Source: Paracoccaceae bacterium
Lineage (GTDB): Bacteria > Pseudomonadota > Alphaproteobacteria > Rhodobacterales > Rhodobacteraceae
Reading direction: 5' to 3'
Assembly: GCA_029244725.1 (NCBI GenBank)
Contig: JAQWQJ010000089.1
Span: 327,842-391,841, forward strand
Length of the DNA: 64,000 nt
Shown: piece by piece, positions 9,227 to 19,000 of the stretch
Layout of the letters: each line of letters opens with the position of its first letter
Numbering within the stretch: the stretch's first letter is position 1
The notes under the pieces: generated by a model
Told to the model about the DNA's origin: nothing
The model's input: the letters and a program-made list of their open reading frames with translations, nothing else
Databases searched by the model: none
Made by a program: the position numbers and the translations under genes

Positions 9227-10672
9227 TCAGGTACGCCAGAACTTCGCAGTGAAAATCACGAACACCGCGAGGATTTCCAAACGTCCGATCAACATGCCAG
9301 CAATAAGTATCCACTTGGCCACGGTATTTATTTCTGCGTAGTTTCCAGCCGGCCCGATAATGTCGCCCAGACCTGGTCCGATGTTCGCGAGTGCTGCGGC
9401 CGCGCCGGACATTGACGTTACAAAGTCCAAACCGGTCAAGCTAAGGGCTACGGCCAACAAACCCAGTGTCACTATAAAATACGCAAAAAAAGACATCACA
9501 GAACCAAGCACGTCGTCTCCGACTGATCGCCCATTGTAGCGTGGCGTGAAAATTCCATGAGGCGAGTGAATGCGCTTGATTTGCGCGGCAATCGACGCAA
9601 ACAGCAATTGGTAGCGGAAAATCTTGATCGAACATGCGGTTGATCCAGCGCAACCACCGATTAACCCAATGAAAAAGAACAAAGTAATCGGGAACGATCC
9701 CCAGCCCATGTAGTCCGCGCTTGCATATCCCGTTCCCGTCAAAATCGAGACCACATTGAACAACACTTTGCGGAAAGGTTCCTCAATTGTGTTCGACTGG
9801 GACCATCTCCACAAAGCGATTAATGTAATCAAAACGATCACCGTTAGAAAAAACGCCCGTATTTGACTGTCATACAGCAAAGGCTTTGCGTCACCCGTTA
9901 GCAGTTGAACAAAGCGTACAAAAGGAAGGGCCGCCAAAAGCATAAACACGACCGCCACGTATTCCACTGCCGGCCCAAACGCACCAATAGATGCATCGTA
10001 ATTTGCAAAACCACCCGTCGCGATAGTGGTCATAGCATGAGAAATCGCGTCAAACCCATTCATCCCAGCAATCAGATAACCAACTGCACAAAGACCGGTT
10101 AACGCAAAGTAAATCACAGATATTCGGCTGGAAATCTCTGTTGCGCGTGGCAGGATTTTACCCATGGTATCAAAGCCTTCCGAGCGGAAGATCTGCATAC
10201 CGCCGACCCGAAGTTCAGGCAAAAACACCATGGCCACAACAATGATACCGATCCCACCAAGCCATTGAAGCAGGGCTCTCCAAATCAAAAGGCCCCTTGG
10301 CTGTTCCTCAAGCCCGCTAAGGACGGTTGAGCCTGTTGTGGTCAAGCCAGACATGGCTTCAAAGAACGCATTGGTAAACGTGCTTCCTGTGGCACCAAAA
10401 ATAAACGGCAAAGCACCAAATACGGGTAACGCCAGCCAAACACCTGTCGTTAGCAAGAACGTTTGCTGGATCGTCAGCCCTTGCTTCACACCGTTGGAAC
10501 TGGCCAAAGCGATCAATCCGCCTGAGAGCATCGTTATAATGCTCGACTGCAAAAACGCGCGCCAATGCCCCTGACCGTCATAAAGGTCGATGGCAAAAGG
10601 GATTAGCATTGTAGCGCCAAGCGACGCTACAAGCAGTCCGATAACATATCCTACTGGTCTGAAGTCCATCAT
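9227..10672 (-). CDS. trkH: TrkH-type potassium uptake channel subunit
   Basis: The 481-residue polytopic membrane protein has the four selectivity-filter loops of the Trk/Ktr/HKT superfamily: SGLTTTGST (about 107-115), TIATGGF, ILTGTGYA and NIGPGLG, each carrying the filter glycine. It mediates K+ uptake with the cytosolic NAD(H)/nucleotide-binding subunit TrkA, which is not in this window. Length fits TrkH (480-485). It converges with the gene ending at 9223, leaving 3 bp between stops, and lies 40 bp downstream of folE2 on the same strand. Confidence 0.93.
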   Translation of the reverse strand: MMDFRPVGYVIGLLVASLGATMLIPFAIDLYDGQGHWRAFLQSSIITMLSGGLIALASSNGVKQGLTIQQTFLLTTGVWLALPVFGALPFIFGATGSTFTNAFFEAMSGLTTTGSTVLSGLEEQPRGLLIWRALLQWLGGIGIIVVAMVFLPELRVGGMQIFRSEGFDTMGKILPRATEISSRISVIYFALTGLCAVGYLIAGMNGFDAISHAMTTIATGGFANYDASIGAFGPAVEYVAVVFMLLAALPFVRFVQLLTGDAKPLLYDSQIRAFFLTVIVLITLIALWRWSQSNTIEEPFRKVLFNVVSILTGTGYASADYMGWGSFPITLFFFIGLIGGCAGSTACSIKIFRYQLLFASIAAQIKRIHSPHGIFTPRYNGRSVGDDVLGSVMSFFAYFIVTLGLLAVALSLTGLDFVTSMSGAAAALANIGPGLGDIIGPAGNYAEINTVAKWILIAGMLIGRLEILAVFVIFTAKFWRT

Positions 10673-10712
10673 TCGCGGCAGGGTTGGCCCCTGCCTCCAT
10701 CGCTGTCAAGGA

Positions 10713-11813
10713 TTAGCCGACGTGAAACAGCGTCGAAAATAATTTCGGATCGAGACTATCGACCGCAAATGTTGGCCCCTCGGTCAAGATTGAGACTGCG
10801 TCATGGCTGTGCAAGCTCTCTTGATGGCTAGCGACAACGCGGAAATCGCCGACGCGGTTATCTGCCTTCATTTGCTCACAAAACAAGCGTGCTGCGTCTT
10901 CAACGAAGATCGGATTTGCTGCATTCAATTCTGCAAATGCCTGCTCGTCTTCGCGTTTCACCATGACTTGTGTTTCGCTCGGCACGGCCGTTCTGCACAT
11001 GTCGATCATGTCTTCAAACCAAAGCCGCTCACCTGGGATCAACAAAGCAGAAAGACGCGCTACCGAACGCTGAGAATGCGGCGTAGCCAATTGGCCACGG
11101 AACTGGCGCGCATGCTCTGACAGCTCAAGCGAACAAGGGCAAGTTGATGAATAAACATAGTCTAAGTGCATGATTTTACGACGAACGCCTGCGTGCTCAA
11201 TCAGCTCAAGTGCTATGTCGTAATACTGGTATCCGCTAAGCCCTGACCGAAGCGATTCAACTTTCATAGGGTATGAAAACCGCATTTGGATACGCGCATC
11301 AAAGCTTTCGAGATCATCTTTGTAGGAATCCAAAGCCGATGAAACGACATCAAAGCTGAATGTTTTTTCGGAATGGGCATAAAAGCTGCGCATGATGCGC
11401 GACATGTTGATGCCCTTCTTCTCAGCCTCAAGGCTGACCGTTCCAGTCACGCTGGTTTCAAGCGTCAGATCACCGCTCTCACGGGTGTGAAACCGGATCG
11501 GCAAACGAAAGTTGGAAATACCAACGTGCTGAATTTGCTGCTTTGATCCCCTAATCAACGAGGCCGGACCGTTCTGCAAATCTGGCAATGTGCGCTGATA
11601 CTCAGGATCAACAACAAAATCGCTGTCGTAGGTACGCGACAAATCAGGGTAATTTGATACTTCTTGACCGGGCAACAACCGCGCAATGGCCGGATCGAGA
11701 GACGCAATTTCAGTTGGGGTCGCAGTTTTTGCCCACGCTTTTAGCGTCGCGAGAGCTTTTTCAGCATCCTCAAGCTCAGGCAATACGTCCAGCTTTGGTG
11801 TGTGGATATTCAT
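10713..11813 (-). CDS. folE2: GTP cyclohydrolase FolE2 (type IB)
   Basis: The protein has 366 residues from the ATG at 11813, which has AGGGTGA about 7 nt upstream; an in-frame start at 11876 would add 21 unrelated residues. It converts GTP to 7,8-dihydroneopterin triphosphate, the first step of folate synthesis, and is the alternative to zinc-dependent FolE. Diagnostic are the catalytic-Cys region SSTCPCSLELSEHARQ and the nearby ATPHSQRS. In other bacteria FolE2 is often induced under zinc limitation; I looked for a Zur-type palindrome upstream and saw none. It lies 143 bp downstream of metZ and has its own promoter-like sequence. The folB-like gene at the left edge belongs to the same pathway. 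Confidence 0.92.
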   Translation of the reverse strand: MNIHTPKLDVLPELEDAEKALATLKAWAKTATPTEIASLDPAIARLLPGQEVSNYPDLSRTYDSDFVVDPEYQRTLPDLQNGPASLIRGSKQQIQHVGISNFRLPIRFHTRESGDLTLETSVTGTVSLEAEKKGINMSRIMRSFYAHSEKTFSFDVVSSALDSYKDDLESFDARIQMRFSYPMKVESLRSGLSGYQYYDIALELIEHAGVRRKIMHLDYVYSSTCPCSLELSEHARQFRGQLATPHSQRSVARLSALLIPGERLWFEDMIDMCRTAVPSETQVMVKREDEQAFAELNAANPIFVEDAARLFCEQMKADNRVGDFRVVASHQESLHSHDAVSILTEGPTFAVDSLDPKLFSTLFHVG

Positions 11814-11914
11814 ATCCGTCACCCTTCGAATTTGGTTCAATCCAACTTGGCCATAATTGGCCCGCCCTAAACCCATTCACTGAATTTTGGGCCAAGCATA
11901 TACCAAGAACGGCC

Positions 11915-11943
11915 TTTATATGTGAAAAGCCGCCAAATTCCAA
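11915..11943 (-). promoter_or_regulatory. Candidate sigma-70 promoter for folE2
   Basis: Read on the minus strand, TTGGAA (11943-11938) is separated by exactly 17 bases from TATAAA (11920-11915). This leaves a leader of about 95 nt before the folE2 ATG at 11813. It lies just after the metZ stop codon, so folE2 can be expressed independently of the SAM-controlled metZ transcript. The assignment is from hexamer match and spacing only. Confidence 0.4.
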
Positions 11944-11955
11944 CTTAATGCGTGT

Positions 11956-13131
11956 CTAACCAAGGGCGTTGACGAAATCCGCGATCAGATCATCTGTATC
12001 TTCGATCCCGATGCTAATTCTGACCAACCCAGGTGTTATACCAAGTTCTACTTTTTGCTCATCAGGTAAGCGTTGATGTGTCGTCGTTGCTGGGTGGGTG
12101 GCAATCGATTTCGCGTCGCCCAAGTTGTTAGAGATAACACAAATCTCAAGCTTGTTTAGGAAGTCGAAAGCCGCTTCTTGACCGCCCTTCAAATCGACCG
12201 ACAGAACAGTGCCTCCGGCGCCCATTTGGGTCTGAACAAGGTCATACTGCGCATGATCTTCCAAGCCTGGATAAATGACTTTCGCAAGCGCATCATGCCC
12301 GACCAGTGCTTTTGCAACAGCAGTTGCGCTGGCGGCTTGCGCACGAACGCGAAGGTCAATGGTTTCGAGACCTTTGAGCATAATCCAAGCCGTAAATGGG
12401 CTCATGGATCCACCGGTGTGCTTCATGAAAGGTTCAAGCGTTTTGCGGATAAACTCTTGCGTCCCAAGAACCACGCCGCCAAGTGCCCGGCCCTGACCGT
12501 CGATGTGTTTTGTTGCCGAATATACAACGACATCGGCACCCAATTCGATTGCACGCGAATATACGGGTGTGGTGAAAACGTTATCGACAACGACCGTCGC
12601 ACCGACTGCATGCGCAAGTGTGCAAACGCCAGCAATATCAATAACTTCTAATGTGGGGTTAGACATGCTTTCAAAGAAAACCGCCTTTGTGTCTTGGCGC
12701 AGAGCGCTTTCCCACTCACCTAGATTGGTGCCATCAACTAAGGTCACTTCGACACCATAGCGACGCAGTATATCTTCAAGGATATAAAGGCAGGAACCGA
12801 ACAAAGCCCGAGCGGCGACAACATGGTCACCAGCCTTTAACAAAGACATAAGCGCGCCGTTTACAGCAGCCATCCCAGAGGCAGTTGCGAATGCATCTTC
12901 GGCGCCTTCGAGCATCGCGATGCGCTCTTCAAACATGGCGACGGTTGGGTTGCCGTAACGTGCATAAATGAACTCGTCCGGTCCGGCGTTCAAAAAGCGT
13001 GCTTCGGCGTCCTGCGCCGTGTCGTAGACAAAACCTTGCGTCAGAAAGATCGCTTCGCTGACCTCGTTATACTGACTGCGTCTTGTCCCGCCATGCACCA
13101 ACTTCGTGCGCTTGTTCCAATCTTTACTCAT
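11956..13131 (-). CDS. metZ: O-succinylhomoserine sulfhydrylase
   Basis: The protein has 391 residues from the ATG at 13131, chosen because GGAGG lies 5 nt upstream; an upstream ATG at 13155 lacks one. It is a PLP-dependent Cys/Met-metabolism enzyme that makes homocysteine from O-succinylhomoserine and sulfide. The PLP lysine is Lys208 in SATKHIDG; other family blocks are ARYGNPT, EGAEDAFATASGMAA, ESMSNPTLEV and VDNVFTTP. The start TKLVHGGTRRSQYNE matches the MetZ branch rather than MetB or MetC. The transcript begins with a SAM-II riboswitch and an intrinsic terminator, so expression should fall when SAM is plentiful. O-acetylhomoserine use cannot be excluded. Confidence 0.92.
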   Translation of the reverse strand: MSKDWNKRTKLVHGGTRRSQYNEVSEAIFLTQGFVYDTAQDAEARFLNAGPDEFIYARYGNPTVAMFEERIAMLEGAEDAFATASGMAAVNGALMSLLKAGDHVVAARALFGSCLYILEDILRRYGVEVTLVDGTNLGEWESALRQDTKAVFFESMSNPTLEVIDIAGVCTLAHAVGATVVVDNVFTTPVYSRAIELGADVVVYSATKHIDGQGRALGGVVLGTQEFIRKTLEPFMKHTGGSMSPFTAWIMLKGLETIDLRVRAQAASATAVAKALVGHDALAKVIYPGLEDHAQYDLVQTQMGAGGTVLSVDLKGGQEAAFDFLNKLEICVISNNLGDAKSIATHPATTTHQRLPDEQKVELGITPGLVRISIGIEDTDDLIADFVNALG

Positions 13132-13156
13132 CTTAGCCTCCGGCCATTTGGCCAAT

Positions 13157-13190
13157 AAAAAAACCCCGTTTCGGCCAAGCGAAAGGGGGT
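13157..13190 (-). terminator. Intrinsic terminator in the metZ leader, downstream of the SAM-II aptamer
   Basis: On the minus strand the arms ACCCCCTTTCG (13190-13180) and CGAAACGGGGT (13173-13163) pair with one C/C mismatch around a 6-nt loop. A run of seven T residues (13163-13157) follows. It sits between the SAM-II aptamer and the metZ ribosome-binding site. This is the geometry of a transcriptional OFF switch, with SAM binding favouring termination. Confidence 0.75.
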
Positions 13191-13199
13191 CCCTCGTCT

Positions 13200-13262
13200 G
13201 ACCTCTTTAGCGGCATATTTAACGTGGCCCGCAATCCGGTAAACAAATCGCCACGGTGGTCG
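13200..13262 (-). ncRNA. SAM-II (SAM-alpha) riboswitch aptamer
   Basis: On the minus strand the SAM-II consensus is recognisable in order. The P1 strand CGTGG (13255-13251) is followed by CGATTTG, then CCGGATTGC, then CCACG (13227-13223) pairing with the first strand, then TTAAA, and finally GCTAAAG (13211-13205), which forms the pseudoknot region. SAM-II aptamers bind S-adenosylmethionine and are found in alphaproteobacteria before methionine-biosynthesis genes. The position about 70-130 nt before the metZ ATG fits exactly. The aptamer and the terminator just downstream together predict repression by SAM. Confidence 0.9.
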
Positions 13263-13329
13263 TCATATACTGACGTGAGATATGGACGTCAACAAAGTAA
13301 CGCTAGGTAAAAGAAGCTTGGATCACGGA

Positions 13330-13950
13330 TCAATCCTCTTTTTGTTCAACGCCAAATTGCGAGAACAGTTTGCTTTGGGTCATGAAAAACAAGAACACGG
13401 CGGCAGACAGACCAAAGGTCTTAAACGTCACCCAAGTATCGGTGCTAAAGCCACGCCAGACGACTTCGTTTAGGATTGCCAGAACAAAGAAGAACAACGC
13501 TAAACGCTTTGTGAGGATCATCCAGCCTTCGCTTTTAAGCGGCATTGCTTCCTCCATCACGTACTGAAGATAGCTACGCCCTTGAAGCAGCCCAATTGCC
13601 AAAGTGCCGCCAAAAAACAGATAGATGATCGTCGGTTTCATTTTAAAGAAACGCTCGTCGTTAAACCAAACAGAAAGACCGCCGAATACGATAACAAGGA
13701 CCGCGGTAACGACCTGCATGCGAGATAAATTACCGGTCAATTTCCATAAGATGCCTGTCGACAACAACAGCAACGGAATAAAGCACGCGGTGACCAGAAT
13801 GAAACCGCCATATTCAGTGCCCGCTATCGAAAATGTTTGATCCTTAAGGCGACCATAAGCCACAAAGAACAGCACAACCGGCCCCAATTCGAGCGCCAGT
13901 TTAAGCCAAGTATTGATCTTTTTTGCTTCAGCCATTTCGAAGTCCTTCAT
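13330..13950 (-). CDS. yciB: Inner-membrane septation protein YciB / IspZ
   Basis: A 206-residue polytopic membrane protein of the YciB/IspZ family, which affects cell-envelope synthesis and septation by a poorly understood route. The start INTWLKLALELGPVVLFFVAYGRL and the late block LALFFFVLAILNEVVWRGFSTDTWVTFKTFG (about 155-190) are characteristic. About five membrane segments are visible. The ATG at 13950 overlaps the stop of the upstream transporter (TAATG), favouring coupling. A second in-frame ATG at 13935, preceded by GAAGGA, would give 201 residues and may be the real start. It lies in the run ftsY, transporter, yciB seen in related genomes. Confidence 0.92.
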   Translation of the reverse strand: MKDFEMAEAKKINTWLKLALELGPVVLFFVAYGRLKDQTFSIAGTEYGGFILVTACFIPLLLLSTGILWKLTGNLSRMQVVTAVLVIVFGGLSVWFNDERFFKMKPTIIYLFFGGTLAIGLLQGRSYLQYVMEEAMPLKSEGWMILTKRLALFFFVLAILNEVVWRGFSTDTWVTFKTFGLSAAVFLFFMTQSKLFSQFGVEQKED

Positions 13951-14855
13951 TATCCGCCCACCTCAACTATCACAGCCCCCAGCGCGATCAATGCCATCAA
14001 TGCGATTCTACGCGGGCCTACCGTTTCTTTCAGCACCAACCAGCCGATAAGTGCAGCAAATATCGTAGAGGTTTCGCGCATGACCGCCGCCTCGCCTACT
14101 TTGTCGAGACGCGTTGCAACCATGATTGAACCAAAGCTGGCAAATGCCACTAGACCGCCGAAGAACCCTCGTATCATAAGAGGGACGGCTGCGGGGCGAT
14201 CGGTCATCTTCAGCCATCGACGCAACGCATAGGGTGGTATTGCTAAGCCATCTATAAAAAAGAACCACGCGAGGAACGTGAACGGGTTCGCAGTCGCGCG
14301 AATTCCATAGGCGTCATAGGTCGTATAGAGCGCCACAAACAAGCCCGTTGAGAATGCCAACGCAAGCGCAAGTCCAAGAGTTTCGCGTTCAGTTGTTAGG
14401 AAGATCAAGTTATAGATTGCGAGGCCGAATATACCCGCCAACAATGTCGCGATGCCCATCCATTGCCAAAGGGTGAATGTCTCACCAAAAATCAAGTAGG
14501 CGCCAGCAACCGTAAAAAGCGGGCCCATTCCGCGCACAATTGGATAGACAACGGTAAAGGCACCCTTGGAATATGCCATGGCCTGCAGCACTTTGTATCC
14601 CACATGTATAACAAACGCGCCGAGGAATATGATCCACATATGAGGCTCGGGCCAAGGAACAACGAACAACGCGAAAGGAGCAGCCATCAGACCATAGCTA
14701 AAATCAATCGCGCCGCGGCTTAGCCAAGGATCGTGCCGCCCTTTTTGCAGCGCCCCAAACACTGCATGAAGAATTGCGGCCGTTAGCGCCAAATACAAAG
14801 CCACCTGGTGACCTGGTTGGGTTCCTTCAAGCGATATCAGCCAGTCACTGATCAC
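13950..14855 (-). CDS. EamA/DMT-family transporter
   Basis: A 301-residue protein with about ten hydrophobic helices arranged as two EamA repeats (about 10-145 and 165-300), including YPIVRGMGPLFTVAGAYLIFGE in the first and GWLVLKETVGPRR in the second. The Drug/Metabolite Transporter superfamily moves small metabolites across the inner membrane; the substrate cannot be read from sequence. It sits between ftsY (28 bp away) and yciB (1-bp overlap), and all three are probably co-transcribed on the minus strand. Confidence 0.85.
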   Translation of the reverse strand: MISDWLISLEGTQPGHQVALYLALTAAILHAVFGALQKGRHDPWLSRGAIDFSYGLMAAPFALFVVPWPEPHMWIIFLGAFVIHVGYKVLQAMAYSKGAFTVVYPIVRGMGPLFTVAGAYLIFGETFTLWQWMGIATLLAGIFGLAIYNLIFLTTERETLGLALALAFSTGLFVALYTTYDAYGIRATANPFTFLAWFFFIDGLAIPPYALRRWLKMTDRPAAVPLMIRGFFGGLVAFASFGSIMVATRLDKVGEAAVMRETSTIFAALIGWLVLKETVGPRRIALMALIALGAVIVEVGG

Positions 14856-14883
14856 ACGGAGAGTTCAACGTTGGTTCGACAGG

Positions 14884-16095
<1,212 letters not shown>

Positions 16096-16165
16096 GCTGC
16101 CGCCTAGTTGCCTCGTGTGGATTCAGTTTCACCTAATGCCGTTTTTGACCATTTGAAAGGGGGCG

Positions 16166-17578
16166 TTAGAAAAGGTTGCCCTGCTCTGGTGGTTTCCCTT
16201 TGCCAGACGCCCTTTTTTTGCCTTGTGCGCCAGTTTTGACTTTGCCGTCATGGAACTCAATCTCTAGCGATCCGGCGGCCTCCGCGGCGGCTTTGTTTGT
16301 AACAAGACCATCTGCGCCGTGCACAACCGCGTAGCCACGCTTCAAGGTTTCAACATATCCCATCGCCTGACGTTGCCGATCCAAGGCCGTAAGACGATCA
16401 CTTAGCTGCCCCAACCGCCGTGTATAGGCAGGTTTGATACGTTCAGAGAGCGCGGAAAGGCTGCGATGCTCCGCCGTCAAACGTTGCCGAATGGCCCCAA
16501 TATGCAACCTGCCAGCGTGGCGGCTAAGATAAATTTGGCGGGTTTGCAGACCAGCCTTCAACGCATTGGGCAAACGTTCGTCCAAGTGATCGATTTGTTG
16601 ACGATGCGATTGCGTAAGGGTTTCAGCACGGGGCAATGCACGCGATAGGTCGCGAAGACGTTCGCCGCGTCGCGTCACACCGGATGTAAGGGCCTGTGTT
16701 AGTCGAGCGTCTTGCTGATCAAGCCACGCAAGAAGCTCTAAACGAACAGGTACGGCGATTTCGGCGGCGGCTGTAGGGGTTGGTGCGCGTTGATCTGAAA
16801 CGAAATCAATCAGAGTTGTGTCGGTCTCATGCCCAACCGCTGAAATCAACGGAATCGCGCTTTCAGCTGCCGCTCGTGCAACAACTTCTTCGTTAAATCC
16901 CCAAAGGTCTTCTAGCGAACCGCCCCCACGCGCTACGATCAAAAGATCGGGCCGAGGCAAAGCCCCGCCAGGTGTCATTGCGTTGAATCCACGAATTGCA
17001 GCAGCAACCTCAGGGGCGCACTTGTCACCTTGTACGGCAACAGGCCAAATCAAAACCTTACGCGGGAACCTGTCACGTAGTCGGTGCAAAATATCGCGAA
17101 TAACCGCGCCGGACGGAGATGTCACAACCCCGATAACTTCGGGCAGGTACGGAATGGGCCGTTTGCGGTCAGTGCCAAACAAGCCTTCAGCCTGAAGCGC
17201 AGCTTTGCGCTTTTCAAGCATCGCCATCAATGCACCCATGCCGGCGGGTTTGATGTCCTCAATAACAATCTGGTACTTGGATTGGCCGGGGAAGGTTGTC
17301 AGGCGTCCTGTCGCCACGACCTCAAGCCCTTCTTCGGGCTGAGTTGCTAGGCGCGAAGCCACACCTTTCCAAATGATTCCGTTGATCACAGCGCGATCGT
17401 CTTTGAGGTCCAAATAAACATGCCCAGACCGAGGACGCGAAACCCGCCCTACTTCGCCCTTTATACGGACATGGGCAAACTCGCCCTCAATCATGCGTTT
17501 GATCGCACCTGACAGTTCGGAAACACTAAATTCCGGGGCGTTTTCACCCTCAAGAGGATCGTCGATTAAGTCGGACAT
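16166..17578 (-). CDS. xseA: Exodeoxyribonuclease VII large subunit
   Basis: The 470-residue catalytic subunit of exonuclease VII degrades single-stranded DNA with the small subunit XseB (not in window). Order: N-terminal OB-fold (about 18-110, with VRIKGEVGRVSRPRSGHVYLDLKD), catalytic domain (about 130-330, with GVVTSPSGAVIRDIL, VARGGGSLEDLWGFNEE and AVGHETDTTLIDFVSDQRA), then a coiled helical region for XseB binding, and a basic tail. Length is standard. It is divergent from purD, with 74 bp between the two starts. Confidence 0.96.
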   Translation of the reverse strand: MSDLIDDPLEGENAPEFSVSELSGAIKRMIEGEFAHVRIKGEVGRVSRPRSGHVYLDLKDDRAVINGIIWKGVASRLATQPEEGLEVVATGRLTTFPGQSKYQIVIEDIKPAGMGALMAMLEKRKAALQAEGLFGTDRKRPIPYLPEVIGVVTSPSGAVIRDILHRLRDRFPRKVLIWPVAVQGDKCAPEVAAAIRGFNAMTPGGALPRPDLLIVARGGGSLEDLWGFNEEVVARAAAESAIPLISAVGHETDTTLIDFVSDQRAPTPTAAAEIAVPVRLELLAWLDQQDARLTQALTSGVTRRGERLRDLSRALPRAETLTQSHRQQIDHLDERLPNALKAGLQTRQIYLSRHAGRLHIGAIRQRLTAEHRSLSALSERIKPAYTRRLGQLSDRLTALDRQRQAMGYVETLKRGYAVVHGADGLVTNKAAAEAAGSLEIEFHDGKVKTGAQGKKRASGKGKPPEQGNLF

Positions 17579-17652
17579 TATGCCTACCTTGTGTCTGGCT
17601 TCGGCCCACCTTAGAACGCGCGTAAACGACTTCCAAGCTGGAGAATGCCAGA

Positions 17653-18915
17653 ATGAACATCCTCATCCTCGGCGGTGGTGGCCGCGAACATGCATTGGCA
17701 TGGGCCGTCATGCAGAACCCCAAATGCGACAGGTTGATTGTGGCCCCCGGAAATGCTGGAATTTCGGCGATCGCGGAATGCGCGTCGTTTGACGTTGAGG
17801 ACGGTGCGGCTGTTACTAATTTCGTCGAAGAAAACACAATCGACTTCGTGATAATCGGACCAGAGGCCCCTCTGGCAGCTGGCGTCGCTGACAGGCTGCG
17901 GGATGCTGGCGTTTTGGTTTTTGGTCCATCAAAGGCCGCCGCCCAGCTTGAGGCTTCAAAACGGTTCACCAAAGAAATTTGTGTTGCGGCAAATGCACCG
18001 ACAGCTGGATACGGTCATTTCACGGATGCGGACGCAGCCAAAGCATACGTAAAGGAGCAAGGCGCGCCTATTGTGGTGAAAGCGGATGGCCTTGCGGCCG
18101 GTAAGGGCGTGATCGTTGCGATGGACGAAGAAACAGCGCTTGAAGCCATAGACGACATGTTCGGCGGAACGTTTGGTGGCGCAGGTGCTGAAGTTGTCAT
18201 CGAAGAATTTATGGATGGTGAAGAAGCTTCGTTTTTCATTCTGGTTGACGGCGAAAACATTTTACCGATGGGCACGGCGCAAGATCATAAACGCGTTGGC
18301 GAAGGTGACACTGGTCTAAACACCGGCGGAATGGGCGCTTATTCGCCCGCACCGGTTTTGACTGATCAAATTCAATCTGACGTTCTTGAACAGATCATCA
18401 TGCCGACGGTCCAAGAAATGGCGAAACGCGGGATGCCCTATCAAGGGGTTCTCTATGCGGGATTGATGATCAAGGACGGCAAGGCGCGATTGGTAGAATA
18501 CAACGTCCGCTTTGGAGATCCTGAGTGTCAGGTTTTGATGATGCGGCTAGGTGGGCAGGTTTTGGACATGCTTCAGGCCGCCGCCGAAGGCCGTCTTAAC
18601 GACACGAAAGCGAACTGGGCCACGGATCACGCGGTGACTGTGGTCATGGCAGCGCAAGGTTATCCGGGAGCCTTCGAGAAAGGTTCAGCGATCAAAGGTC
18701 TGAGCGGGTTGCCAGAAGACAGCTCAAACATGGTGTTTCATGCTGGAACCACACAACGGGACGGCCAAATTGTTGCATCCGGCGGTCGGGTTCTTAATGT
18801 GACTGCACGCGGCGAAACATTGCAGGAGGCACGTGATCGGGCCTATGCCATGGTTGATGGTATAGATTGGCCCGAAGGATTTTGTCGTCGCGATATCGGA
18901 TGGCGGGCGCTTTAA
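17653..18915 (+). CDS. purD: Phosphoribosylamine-glycine ligase
   Basis: A 420-residue ATP-grasp ligase that forms GAR from 5-phosphoribosylamine, glycine and ATP (second step of purine synthesis). The N-terminal motif ILGGGGREHALAWA is diagnostic. ATP-grasp signatures include PIVVKADGLAAGKGVIVA (about 137-154), QDHKRVGEGDTGLNTGGMGAYSP and the metal-binding EYNVRFGDPECQ. A C-terminal domain follows with GGRVLNVTARG. Length is standard. The next gene is convergent, separated by a hairpin repeat likely to end this transcript. Confidence 0.97.
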   Translation: MNILILGGGGREHALAWAVMQNPKCDRLIVAPGNAGISAIAECASFDVEDGAAVTNFVEENTIDFVIIGPEAPLAAGVADRLRDAGVLVFGPSKAAAQLEASKRFTKEICVAANAPTAGYGHFTDADAAKAYVKEQGAPIVVKADGLAAGKGVIVAMDEETALEAIDDMFGGTFGGAGAEVVIEEFMDGEEASFFILVDGENILPMGTAQDHKRVGEGDTGLNTGGMGAYSPAPVLTDQIQSDVLEQIIMPTVQEMAKRGMPYQGVLYAGLMIKDGKARLVEYNVRFGDPECQVLMMRLGGQVLDMLQAAAEGRLNDTKANWATDHAVTVVMAAQGYPGAFEKGSAIKGLSGLPEDSSNMVFHAGTTQRDGQIVASGGRVLNVTARGETLQEARDRAYAMVDGIDWPEGFCRRDIGWRAL

Positions 18916-18949
18916 TCTTAGTTCGAATTGCCATGCAATCCGACTGAAA

Positions 18950-18999
18950 CGAGGGGTTCCACCCCTCGCGCTCCCCGAGGTATTTAAGGCAAGATAAAG
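18950..18999. repeat. Intergenic hairpin repeat, copy A
   Basis: A perfect 8-bp stem (CGAGGGGT, 3-base loop, ACCCCTCG; 18950-18968) is followed by CTCCCCGAGGTATTTAAGG and CAAGATAAAG. The element lies between the convergent purD and VCBS-protein genes, its AAGATAAAG end touching the minus-strand stop codon. Close relatives occur at 39373-39436 and 49953-50004. It probably acts as a transcription terminator, read from either side. Confidence 0.7.
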
Positions 19000-19000
19000 T

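Noticed and set aside
11814..11955. Zur operator before folE2
   Set aside because: No palindrome resembling the alphaproteobacterial Zur box could be found; only a promoter-like pair of hexamers.
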